The notes beneath the pieces were generated by a model. It saw only the letters and a list, made by a program, of their open reading frames with translations. It had not been told where the DNA came from and ran no database searches. The position numbers and the translations under genes are program-made. Shown one piece after another: positions 21,991 through 28,527 of a DNA stretch of 31,531 bases (position 1 is the first letter of the stretch; the number at the start of each line of letters is the position of its first letter). Origin of the DNA: a virus; IMG/VR virus record IMGVR_UViG_3300020027_000026, positions 1 to 31,531 of that record; one strand, written 5' to 3'.

Positions 21991-22052
21991 TTATATCGCA
22001 GAAATAAATACATCAAACGTCATTTATAAGTTCAAAATATCCTAAAGTTCTA

Positions 22053-22081
22053 TTGACAACGGCCGAAAAAGCATTTACAAC
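22053..22081 (+). promoter_or_regulatory. Sigma70-like rightward promoter
   Basis: TTGACA (22053-22058), 17-bp spacer, TACAAC (22076-22081). Leader of about 29 bases to the gene at 22117. Confidence 0.7.
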
Positions 22082-22116
22082 GTAACGTACTTAAACACGA
22101 CGGAGCACATTTCATC

Positions 22117-22446
22117 ATGACATCCTCAACCAACCCGGCAGTCCGTTTTATCCTCAACACAATCACGTCCAAACGCGATAGCAATGGGAATACTCAGAAT
22201 TACGTCATACTCACGTCAACCAAAACCGGCAAACGCTTGTTCATTGACGATTGTTGCGAAGGCAACGCCATTTCCATGCTCAATAAACTTAGTGATAAAT
22301 ATCTGTCGTATCCTACAATCGTCTGCATCAATTCTATCGTTGGCATTCGCGACTTTTACGCGCGTCGTCGTCAGAACAAAGCGGATAGCGCGCCAACGCA
22401 ATACATGGTAACTGTCGAAATGATCGGCGAACTTGAAACGCTTTAA
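22117..22446 (+). CDS. Hypothetical protein, first rightward early gene
   Basis: 109 residues. GGAG lies 12 bases before the ATG, a long spacing also seen for the next gene. Contains SSTNPAVRFILNTITSKRDS and SIVGIRDFYARRRQNKADSA. No family recognised. It is first after the promoter at 22053. Confidence 0.65.
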   Translation: MTSSTNPAVRFILNTITSKRDSNGNTQNYVILTSTKTGKRLFIDDCCEGNAISMLNKLSDKYLSYPTIVCINSIVGIRDFYARRRQNKADSAPTQYMVTVEMIGELETL

Positions 22447-22467
22447 AGCAATTGGAGTCACATTCAA

Positions 22468-22878
22468 ATGTCAATCTCAATCACCAAAACATCGCCTGTT
22501 TCTGACTTTGCTAAATTGTGGGCAAACGCTGAAAAGGCCGGACGCGAAGCCGCTGCAAACGTCATGGTTAAAGACTATCTCATTCAGTCCGTCGATATTC
22601 TCACCGGCACTCCTGTTAATGGTTCACCACAGTACGTCATGAACGGCGTTTGTGGTTTTGCTTGGCTCATTATCAAGCCCGCTAATAGCCGCTTCGCGAA
22701 ATGGCTGCTGGCATCCGGCTTCGGTCGCAAGTCGTCCTATGAGGGCGGTGTGCGCGTCTCGATTAGCGATTTCCGATACGGTCAGTGCATGGAACGCAAG
22801 CAGGCTCACGCGGGCGCAATGTGTCAAACCCTGTGCGCCGCTGGCATCAACTGCTATTCTGATTCAAGGATGGATTGA
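22468..22878 (+). CDS. Conserved phage hypothetical protein
   Basis: 136 residues. The core GFAWLIIKPANSRFAKWL, then GGVRVSISDFRYGQCMERKQ and a C-terminal AGINCYSDSRMD follow a pattern I recall from many phage early-region proteins. Function unknown. Confidence 0.72.
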   Translation: MSISITKTSPVSDFAKLWANAEKAGREAAANVMVKDYLIQSVDILTGTPVNGSPQYVMNGVCGFAWLIIKPANSRFAKWLLASGFGRKSSYEGGVRVSISDFRYGQCMERKQAHAGAMCQTLCAAGINCYSDSRMD

Positions 22879-22880
22879 AC

Positions 22881-23090
22881 ATGACGGTTGTTACACACTA
22901 TTACTTGAAAGACCGAAATAAGACAGCATGCGGCATTATAGCCGCGCCATTTCGGTTTGGTCATGGTGTGTTCAGTGACGAATCAGATAACGAGGCTATT
23001 ACGGCAAAAGGATGGATGATTAACATCACATATGACAAAAAGAAAGTTAATTGCCGTAAGTGTAGAAATGTGATTAAGATCACTAAATAA
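22881..23090 (+). CDS. Small zinc-binding-like protein
   Basis: 69 residues from ATG 22881, three bases past the preceding stop; an upstream in-frame TTG is less likely. TVVTHYYLKDRNKTACG and NCRKCRNVIK place single Cys and CxxC ligands as in small phage zinc proteins that begin THYxxDxxxTxCG. Confidence 0.62.
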   Translation: MTVVTHYYLKDRNKTACGIIAAPFRFGHGVFSDESDNEAITAKGWMINITYDKKKVNCRKCRNVIKITK

Positions 23091-23093
23091 CGC

Positions 23094-23122
23094 TTTACTT
23101 CCGTCGTTATATGCCGTAATCT
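23094..23122 (+). promoter_or_regulatory. Promoter of the TTTACT family, rightward
   Basis: TTTACT (23094-23099), 17-bp spacer with GTCGTTATATGCCG, TAATCT (23117-23122). It sits in the gap before the gene at 23161. Confidence 0.62.
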
Positions 23123-23160
23123 ATAGTTACTGAATCGAAACGCACCGGGAGTAAACGACA

Positions 23161-23397
23161 ATGGCTTATTGGACAAAGAAGTTTGGCAAGTACGAAGTGA
23201 ACCTTGAAGTGCGCAAACTTGAAACGCCCGATGAACAGGAAAGCGATTGTTTCATCAGTTACAAGGATTTTAGCGCGTCGCTGGAATGTGCCGATGCAAC
23301 TGGTGTACTTGAGAACCACGAGCGTTCAACCGAGCACAAGATTGACAATGGCACGCTTGAACAGATTCGCACATGGGCAGAAGCAAACGGTTATTAA
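23161..23397 (+). CDS. Hypothetical acidic protein
   Basis: 78 residues; GGGAG nine bases upstream. Beta-rich start (KFGKYEVNLEVRKLETPDEQ) and a short helix at the end (LEQIRTWAEANGY). Unrecognised. Confidence 0.65.
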   Translation: MAYWTKKFGKYEVNLEVRKLETPDEQESDCFISYKDFSASLECADATGVLENHERSTEHKIDNGTLEQIRTWAEANGY

Positions 23398-23428
23398 ATG
23401 CCCACACTCAACCACAGGAGTTTAGAAT

Positions 23429-23641
23429 ATGGATCCACTTGAATGCTTGATACGTCTAGATCAGCAGATTAGTGATTTGCGTTTAGTTGATGCAACGGCG
23501 TCGCTGGCTGATTATCGTGCATGGCGTCGCACTGGCGGATTTGAGCCATATGTGCATAGTGCTGAGAAGCGTGGCGACGTTTTCGCGGCAAATTGCGAAA
23601 GACGATTAATTGATTGCAAAATGCAAGACAACATGCTTTAA
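23429..23641 (+). CDS. Hypothetical protein
   Basis: 70 residues; AGGAG eight bases upstream. Helical start (LECLIRLDQQISDLRLVDAT) and a YRAWRRTGGFEPYV segment. The -10 of the small-RNA promoter overlaps its stop codon. Confidence 0.65.
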   Translation: MDPLECLIRLDQQISDLRLVDATASLADYRAWRRTGGFEPYVHSAEKRGDVFAANCERRLIDCKMQDNML

Positions 23642-23642
23642 T
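23614..23642 (+). promoter_or_regulatory. Sigma70-like promoter for small RNA A
   Basis: TTGCAA (23614-23619), 17-bp spacer, TTTAAT (23637-23642, overlapping the TAA of the preceding gene). The expected start at about 23649 is two bases before the first helix of RNA A. Confidence 0.6.
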
Positions 23643-23648
23643 AGCGTC

Positions 23649-23750
23649 AATAGATCGGAACGCAGCGTTAGCGTTAGGAAATGGCGGTATCGAAACCCGC
23701 CACCGATCTAGGGCAGAACGAAGTCGCGCCGTCGCGATTCCCCATTTTTC
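23649..23750 (+). ncRNA. Candidate small RNA A (three-way junction plus terminator)
   Basis: About 100 bases. P1 TAGATCGG (23651-23658) pairs with CCGATCTA (23703-23710). Inside, P2 AACGC (23659-23663) pairs with GCGTT (23671-23675), and P3 TGGCGG (23682-23687) pairs with CCGCCA (23697-23702). P1/P2 and P3/P1 abut with no unpaired base; the only linker is AGGAAA. All helices are perfect. A terminator hairpin follows (23711-23750). No coding frame explains the stretch. No known RNA class recognised; target or ligand unknown. Confidence 0.65.
23711..23750 (+). terminator. Terminator of small RNA A
   Basis: AGTCGCG (23722-23728) pairs with CGCGATT (23733-23739, one G-U), extended by GGG (23711-23713) against CCC (23741-23743), then TTTTT (23745-23749). 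Confidence 0.6.
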
Positions 23751-23768
23751 TAAGGGAACCTGCACGTT

Positions 23769-23873
23769 ATGTTAAATTGTATAACAATTGAAGTTATTAC
23801 ATTATGTCGGGAAATGCAATACGATTGGATTGATGGTTGTTTCCATTCCTGCGATAAATGGATTTATTTGTGA
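23769..23873 (+). CDS. 34-aa Cys-containing peptide (uncertain)
   Basis: ATG 23769 to TGA 23873, with AAGGGA about 12 bases upstream. MLNCITIEVITLCREMQYDW, then CFHSCDKWIYL: four Cys and one His, a possible zinc site. It lies past the terminator of RNA A, where no promoter is evident. Confidence 0.35.
   Translation: MLNCITIEVITLCREMQYDWIDGCFHSCDKWIYL
23775..23789. promoter_or_regulatory. AATTGT-ATA-ACAATT inverted repeat, operator-like
   Basis: Perfect 6-bp arms (23775-23780, 23784-23789) around ATA, about 105 bases before the -35 of the helicase promoter. Confidence 0.4.
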
Positions 23874-23892
23874 CGCAATACCTAAAGAATAG

Positions 23893-23921
23893 TTGCACAA
23901 CGTCGTTATAAGATGTATTCT
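23893..23921 (+). promoter_or_regulatory. Sigma70-like promoter for the helicase
   Basis: TTGCAC (23893-23898), 17-bp spacer containing CGTCGTTATAAG, TATTCT (23916-23921). It fixes the helicase start at ATG 23955, since an in-frame ATG at 23913 would lie before the transcript. Confidence 0.68.
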
Positions 23922-23954
23922 AAATGCACTTACCAACCGAACGGAATTAAAGAA

Positions 23955-25421
23955 ATGAAAGCAGTTGTAAAAGAATGGTCACCGTATCAGAACAACGTGT
24001 TTACATTCGTCACCGATGGCGCTGGCAATTGCATTATCGAAGCAGTCGCAGGCTCAGGCAAGACAACCACGATTGTAGAAGCAATGCGCCGCACCTTCGG
24101 AACGTCAATCTTCCTCGCATTCAATAAGTCCATCCAAGTTGAGCTGTCATCGCGCGGTGTCAACGCCAAGACGTTTCACAGCCTGACGTTCCGCACGGTA
24201 ATGCAGTTCAAAAAGCAGAAGCAAGTCACACAAGACAAGCTGCGTTTAATCGTTGACGCGAACCTTGGCGATGATGACGTGCGAGCCTACGGCGCGTTTA
24301 TCTGCAAGCTGGTCAGCCTCGCGCGTAACAACGGCGTCGGTTGCCTTGTTCCTGACGTTGAATCGGAATGGTATGACTTGATTGACAAGCATGAATTAGA
24401 ACTGCAGACCGAAGAAGCGTCAGTTGAAACCGCTGTAATGTACGCGCGCAAGTTGCTGGCAACGTCGAACGAATCGCCAATGGTTGACTTTGACGACTTG
24501 CTCTATCTAGCGGTGAAAGAGGGTTTGACACTGGAAAAATATGACCATGTTTTCGGCGATGAAATGCAGGACACCAATGCAATACAGCGCGCGATTCTGC
24601 GTAAGATCATGAAGCCAACCAGCCGCTTTTACGGCGTTGGCGATGCAGCGCAGGCGATCTACGGTTTTCGCGGCGCAGACAGCGACAGCCTGAAGCTACT
24701 GGCGACAGAGTTTCAGTGTGTGACGTTGCCCCTGACAGTTTCGTACCGTTGCGCCACATCGATAGTAGAATATGCGCGTCAATTCGGTTCGCCGATTGAA
24801 GCGGCACCAAATGCCCCGGCGGGCGAAGTGATCTCACTCAATACCGAATGGACAACGGCGAACTTTGCGGCGAATGACTTGGTTGTTTGTCGCACCACAA
24901 AGCCGCTTATATCACTGGCGTTCAAACTGTTGAAAGCGCGCGTCCCGGTCCGCATCATGGGCAAGGAAATTGGCGATACACTTATCACGCTGATTGAGCG
25001 CATGAAGGCGAAAGGTATTAGCGCACTCGAAACGAAGCTTGAAGTGTGGGCTAATCGTGAAGCGGAAAAGGCAATTGCCAAAAAGCAGGAAACGAAGGCG
25101 GAAGCGATTCGCGATAAATTCGACGCGATTATGTGCCTAATTGAAGGCTTAGACGAAACCGAGCGCACAATACCTGCACTGTGCGAAATCATCCGCTCGC
25201 TATTCGACAACGGTTACAATCAGGTTGTCTTGGCCACGATCCATAAAGCGAAAGGTTTAGAGTCACCGCGTGTTTACTGGCTGAATAGCAGCAAGTGTCC
25301 CTCGCCGTACGCGCGTCAGGAATGGCAGCTGCAGCAGGAGCGCAATCTCTGCAACGTTGCCGCCACGCGCGCCATGCGAACGCTTGTACTCATTGAGGAA
25401 CCGACTAAGGCGCGATCATGA
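23955..25421 (+). CDS. SF1 DNA helicase, UvrD/Rep-like
   Basis: 488 residues. Motif I AVAGSGKTTT (residues 30-39), motif Ia around FLAFNKSIQ, FHSLTFRT, motif II FGDEMQDTN, motif III YGVGDAAQAIYGFRGA, motif IV region LPLTVSYRC, motif V TIHKAKGLE and motif VI NVAATRAMRTL are all in order and intact. It is shorter than cellular UvrD, with a reduced 2B domain, as in phage and T4 Dda-like enzymes. It would unwind DNA during phage replication or recombination. ATG 23955 is preferred over 23913 because of the promoter. Confidence 0.93.
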   Translation: MKAVVKEWSPYQNNVFTFVTDGAGNCIIEAVAGSGKTTTIVEAMRRTFGTSIFLAFNKSIQVELSSRGVNAKTFHSLTFRTVMQFKKQKQVTQDKLRLIVDANLGDDDVRAYGAFICKLVSLARNNGVGCLVPDVESEWYDLIDKHELELQTEEASVETAVMYARKLLATSNESPMVDFDDLLYLAVKEGLTLEKYDHVFGDEMQDTNAIQRAILRKIMKPTSRFYGVGDAAQAIYGFRGADSDSLKLLATEFQCVTLPLTVSYRCATSIVEYARQFGSPIEAAPNAPAGEVISLNTEWTTANFAANDLVVCRTTKPLISLAFKLLKARVPVRIMGKEIGDTLITLIERMKAKGISALETKLEVWANREAEKAIAKKQETKAEAIRDKFDAIMCLIEGLDETERTIPALCEIIRSLFDNGYNQVVLATIHKAKGLESPRVYWLNSSKCPSPYARQEWQLQQERNLCNVAATRAMRTLVLIEEPTKARS

Positions 25422-25612
25422 AGAAGCAACCCACAAGTAGCGGGCTACCCTGCGCCGCGTGCCCATGGACTAGTAAACACGCCAGCGATAAAGCCGCGTT
25501 GACACCTGAAGTCCGCGCGGCGGCACTCGCCGGCAGTTGGTTCTGTTGTCACGTCAACCTAGGCACCTGCCACGGCGCGGCGCGCTACAGTAAAGCGAAA
25601 CGCGGAACTTGA
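25418..25612 (+). CDS. Cys-rich small protein (DUF6283-like)
   Basis: 64 residues; ATG overlaps the helicase stop (ATGA). PCAACPWTSKHASD, then WFCCHV and GTCHGAARY, a layout I recall as DUF6283 with a probable zinc or metal site. Coupled to the helicase. The -35 of small RNA B overlaps its stop codon. Confidence 0.72.
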   Translation: MKKQPTSSGLPCAACPWTSKHASDKAALTPEVRAAALAGSWFCCHVNLGTCHGAARYSKAKRGT

Positions 25613-25637
25613 CACCTGCTGCGTACGTTGACATAAT
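25609..25637 (+). promoter_or_regulatory. Strong sigma70-like promoter for small RNA B
   Basis: TTGACA (25609-25614, containing the TGA stop of the preceding gene), 17-bp spacer, CATAAT (25632-25637). The expected start is about 25644. Confidence 0.75.
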
Positions 25638-25643
25638 GCAGTT

Positions 25644-25770
25644 AGCTTCTCAGCTATCCGATGGTAACCCCGGTGAACCCGGTCCGCGTGAAACGTTACC
25701 CGATGCAGCCGACGCGCGGGCAGGCATCACGAAACGCCGCTAGGTTAGATCCCCTAAGCGGCGTTTTCTT
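25644..25770 (+). ncRNA. Candidate small RNA B (three hairpins plus terminator)
   Basis: About 125 bases with helices in series: TAGCT (25643-25647) with AGCTA (25652-25656) around TCTC; GGTAAC (25663-25668) with GTTACC (25695-25700) enclosing a CCGG/CCGG helix; GATGC (25702-25706) with GCATC (25724-25728) enclosing GCC/GGC; then a strong terminator. Own consensus promoter. A 35-codon frame crosses it but starts at the -10 element and so would not be in the transcript. No known RNA class recognised. Confidence 0.68.
25732..25770 (+). terminator. Rho-independent terminator
   Basis: AAACGCCGCTAGG (25732-25744) pairs with CCTAAGCGGCGTTT (25753-25766) with one bulged base, followed by TTTTCTT. 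It also closes the rightward helicase operon ahead of the convergent primase gene. Confidence 0.88.
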
Positions 25771-25812
25771 ATGTCACTACGTTATGTCACTACGTTATGT
25801 CACTACGTTATG
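25769..25812. repeat. 13-bp tandem repeat, three copies plus a partial one
   Basis: TTATGTCACTACG at 25769-25781, 25782-25794 and 25795-25807, then TTATG. It fills the gap between the convergent terminator and the end of the primase gene. Confidence 0.9.
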
Positions 25813-25816
25813 ACAT

Positions 25817-28096
25817 TTATAAATTGAAAGTTTTCATATTTGTAATTATGAACGCTTCACCACGAGCGCCGAATTTATTTGCTAAATCAGATGGCGGTAA
25901 TTTCTGAATTTGGCCATTATCTAATAACACTCCCAATGCACGTTTCAAAGCAAAGCTTGCTCCCATTTTATCATTTCTAAAAGCAGCATAAGCAGATGTA
26001 TTTTTTTGTATGTAAACTTTTGGAATGACTTTAGCGTTATGCATTTCTCTATTACCTTTGCCGTCTGCTTGTCCCTCGCATTCGTCCCAAGGTTTCACAA
26101 TCCAATTACGCATAACTTCAACAACTCTTTCGGATTGTTTTATTTCTTCTCTATTCGCTCCAAAAGCGCCAGTATCAAAACGACCTAATAAACTTTTAAC
26201 CTCTGTGTGTATCATATTCGTCGCCCAATGAGCAGAGTCGATTTCAATTATAGGTAAAATGTAATTAAGACCGACTGCCCACAATGAAGCTAACTTCATC
26301 GCCTTCATATAAGCGCGACTCCAAAACTCACGCACAAAACTATTTTCTGAACTGTTAATCTGACTATCGCAAAACGTATTAAATTTGCTGAAAACATTTG
26401 AAGCATCGCTTGTGAATTGCACATCAATTGAATTGTTATAATCATTAAGCTGTAAACTGTGCGCACATAAGGAACCGAATTCGTGTATCAACTTTGTTGA
26501 TGGAATAGCATTGATGTTTTCATTTAAAGCAACTCTTGGCCCTAGGTATTCCATGACAAAGAGACGTGGCACCAATCCTCCTTTAATTGCCATTTCATCT
26601 AATGATTCTAAAAAGGTTTCCGGCGTTGATTCGCCAAGTAAACTAAATGCTGGACTGATTACCGGATCAATTGTTTTTGCACGTTCACTGTAAGCCATCC
26701 AATTCAATACATCGCCGCGCCCGCTTTTATTGTACAAGTCTAAGTAGATTTGCAGTAATAAAGCCTTATGCGGTGCGGCGTCTCGACGTGACATTTCGTG
26801 TAGGGCTATGCCAAATTCTCCCACAATACAAAGAATGCTAGGCGTGTTGACTAATACTTTATTCAACGCTTCTCTAGATGAAATGGTGCCCGGTCCAATG
26901 AATTTTCCAGCGTCCCTAACACCTAATTTAATAGCGGCAGTTATCAACTTATTAATGCCGCTTGCCATCGCTTCTTTACCTGTACCGGTTTTAGCTAGCA
27001 AGATGACGTATTGATTTAAGCCGGTCCCTGATACGTTATAGGCGCGCCCACAGATACCCGCCATAAGACCAATGGCCCCGGCGAGTGCGATCTCAGGCAC
27101 CGGCCTAGGCGCTGCAGCATAAATATATTTCGCGATCTCGCCAAGCAATCCCGGTGGCAATTCTGGCGAGGCTGATGGTGTTTCTATGACAGCTGATAAT
27201 GTTTTCGCTTTCTTCTTTTCAGCAATAACAGCATTGAACTCGTTAATAACGCCATCAATGTCTATTGGTGGCGGCATTCGATCAAAGCATCTAGCGAGCA
27301 TAGGACCAACGTAATCCGATCTATTGGCTTTTTGTCGTTGCCCTAATTTTGATTTCAAAAATAAATTGTGTACTTGCTGTTTGTTCTGACTATAGAACGC
27401 AAGAATATCAATCAATGCATAATCTGCTTCTGACTGCGATTGATAATACTTTTCCCATTCACCTTTGTAATACAAATCATCAAATTTTTCTGCATTGCTT
27501 GCACTCGAAGCAATTTCTAAAACTCTTTCGTCTGTGTATATAGGTGCTTCTAATCCACCATAGAAAGAAATAGCATGTTTGCCTTCGCCTAGTTCTAAAA
27601 ACAATTCGTTTGCTTGTAAGGTGCAATCAACAATCGGCAAGTTGCGAACAATATCGCCGGTAAACGTCATGTATCGATTGTCAGAATAAATTTCAATAAA
27701 CTTGCGCCGCCGTCCACTTGGTATCTTACCTTTAAAAAGAATATGGCAACCTTTACCAGATGGCGAACGTTCGGTATAGCTTTGAAATTTTTCGTATACT
27801 TCTAATTGTTTGCCGAGTGCGGTAGAATCGTCCGTATAGTCAATGTCTATAAATCCATAGGGATTAATTTCTGAAACTATAAAGCCAATACCACTCCATT
27901 TGCCGTTAGCTCTTGTTGCTAGTATTGCTTCGGCAAAGGCACAACCTGACGACACATTAGTAATGTCGCACTTAATGCCGCTTCGGGGATCATATGGAAC
28001 CTTAGTAGGTTTTTTAGCTTCGGTATCTTCATAGCGCCAAACGCACCAACTGTTATAACTCCGCAGTTCAAGCGGAATGTTATCGTATTTATCCAC
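25817..28096 (-). CDS. NrS-1-like primase-polymerase fused to DUF3987-like ATPase
   Basis: 759 residues, GTG 28096 one base after the preceding stop. The N-terminal archaeo-eukaryotic primase-type domain follows the NrS-1 pattern: SYNSWCVWRYE, KVPYDPRSG, GFIDIDYTDD with the D-x-D pair D84/D86, SPSGKGCHILF with H118, then RRRKFIEIYSDNRYMTFTG with E135. Residues about 210-270 match the helix-bundle domain of NrS-1-type polymerases. The second half has Walker A AKTGTGKE (about 368-375) in a DUF3987/helicase-like domain. It probably primes, and perhaps extends, phage DNA near the fork. No other polymerase lies in the window. Confidence 0.82.
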   Translation of the reverse strand: MDKYDNIPLELRSYNSWCVWRYEDTEAKKPTKVPYDPRSGIKCDITNVSSGCAFAEAILATRANGKWSGIGFIVSEINPYGFIDIDYTDDSTALGKQLEVYEKFQSYTERSPSGKGCHILFKGKIPSGRRRKFIEIYSDNRYMTFTGDIVRNLPIVDCTLQANELFLELGEGKHAISFYGGLEAPIYTDERVLEIASSASNAEKFDDLYYKGEWEKYYQSQSEADYALIDILAFYSQNKQQVHNLFLKSKLGQRQKANRSDYVGPMLARCFDRMPPPIDIDGVINEFNAVIAEKKKAKTLSAVIETPSASPELPPGLLGEIAKYIYAAAPRPVPEIALAGAIGLMAGICGRAYNVSGTGLNQYVILLAKTGTGKEAMASGINKLITAAIKLGVRDAGKFIGPGTISSREALNKVLVNTPSILCIVGEFGIALHEMSRRDAAPHKALLLQIYLDLYNKSGRGDVLNWMAYSERAKTIDPVISPAFSLLGESTPETFLESLDEMAIKGGLVPRLFVMEYLGPRVALNENINAIPSTKLIHEFGSLCAHSLQLNDYNNSIDVQFTSDASNVFSKFNTFCDSQINSSENSFVREFWSRAYMKAMKLASLWAVGLNYILPIIEIDSAHWATNMIHTEVKSLLGRFDTGAFGANREEIKQSERVVEVMRNWIVKPWDECEGQADGKGNREMHNAKVIPKVYIQKNTSAYAAFRNDKMGASFALKRALGVLLDNGQIQKLPPSDLANKFGARGEAFIITNMKTFNL

Positions 28097-28097
28097 G

Positions 28098-28337
28098 TCA
28101 AGCGCTATTCTTAATAGCGATTAAATAAGTATATATCCTCGCTACTCTAGGATACGAAGGATTCGGAATTTTACCAGACAATAAACATGTAGATATCCAA
28201 GGCACCGTTGTATTAGTATTTTTTGCAAGATTAATTAACGATAAGGAACGCGGCCGATTCAAAACTAACTTTCGCACTTCCTCTAATGTGGGCAGGATGA
28301 CTACCGGGGGCGACGGGAAAGGGTTTGGCTGTGCGCT
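28098..28337 (-). CDS. Putative HTH DNA-binding protein
   Basis: 79 residues from ATG 28337; ATG 28364 is also possible and neither has a good ribosome site. After a Pro-rich start, LSLINLAKNTNTTVPWISTC and IPNPSYPRVARIYTYLI read as a helix-turn-helix plus a following helix, in the Cro/XRE manner. It lies at the head of the primase operon, facing the divergent operon at 28528, so it could regulate both. Confidence 0.55.
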   Translation of the reverse strand, partial: SAQPNPFPSPPVVILPTLEEVRKLVLNRPRSLSLINLAKNTNTTVPWISTCLLSGKIPNPSYPRVARIYTYLIAIKNSA

Positions 28338-28426
28338 CATGCGCTGGAAGCTAACAACGAAAGCCATAAAAGGCAAATACAAAATGTTGTTGACAAGCAA
28401 AAGCCGCTAGGCGCAGTCTCCCGCCC

Positions 28427-28505
28427 CGGCCTATCCCAGTCGCGAGAGCGATAGTCCTAGGTCACTGGCGGTCAGGGTAATACCAAACCCGTTTGGGATA
28501 GGCTG
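28427..28505 (+). ncRNA. Structured leader RNA candidate
   Basis: CGGCCTATCCC (28427-28437) pairs with GGGATAGGCTG (28495-28505), 11 bp with one G-U, extendable by two. Inside: TCGC/GCGA capped by a GAGA tetraloop of the GNRA type (28440-28451), CTG/CAG (28465-28475), and GGGT/ACCC (28475-28490, sharing one base as an alternative). The Shine-Dalgarno of the next gene begins 11 bases after the closing helix. A riboswitch or translation control element is inferred. Confidence 0.55.
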
Positions 28506-28527
28506 ATTCACTCACAGAGGGTAGACA

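Larger units (their letters stand above)
21720..22050. other. AT-rich divergent region, candidate replication origin
   Basis: The 510 bases between the leftward and rightward early genes hold no convincing gene above 12 codons. They contain a 15-bp direct repeat (21793-21824), three CCATTATATT copies and two TTATATTTTG copies in tandem (21917-21990), a CCTAA...TTAGG inverted repeat (about 21731-21752), two TGACGTCA palindromes, and promoters facing both ways. This mix of iteron-like repeats, an AT-rich unwinding segment and divergent transcription is what origins of this size look like. No clear DnaA box was found. Confidence 0.55.

Noticed and set aside
23651-23710. Hammerhead-type ribozyme in the three-way junction of small RNA A
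   Set aside because: The conserved CUGAUGA and GAAA core strands are missing and two of the three junction strands have no unpaired bases.
23913-23954. Helicase start at ATG 23913
   Set aside because: This ATG lies in the promoter, before the expected transcript start, and has no ribosome site; ATG 23955 leaves all motifs intact.
25640-25740. tRNA or tRNA-like gene
   Set aside because: No T-loop GTTCRA sequence, no acceptor stem and no anticodon arm; the hairpins do not fit a cloverleaf. The same check was negative at 30700-30830.
25634-25741. 35-codon ORF on the plus strand across small RNA B
   Set aside because: Its ATG overlaps the -10 element, so the transcript starts after it; there is no ribosome site, and the perfect helices explain the sequence better.
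28098-28337. Evidence of a temperate lifestyle from the HTH-like gene
   Set aside because: There is no integrase, excisionase or attachment site in the window, and the HTH call is itself weak; lifestyle cannot be decided.
28390-28395. TTGACA as the -35 of a rightward promoter before the structured leader
   Set aside because: No acceptable -10 at 16-18 bases; the promoter of the 28528 operon was not identified.
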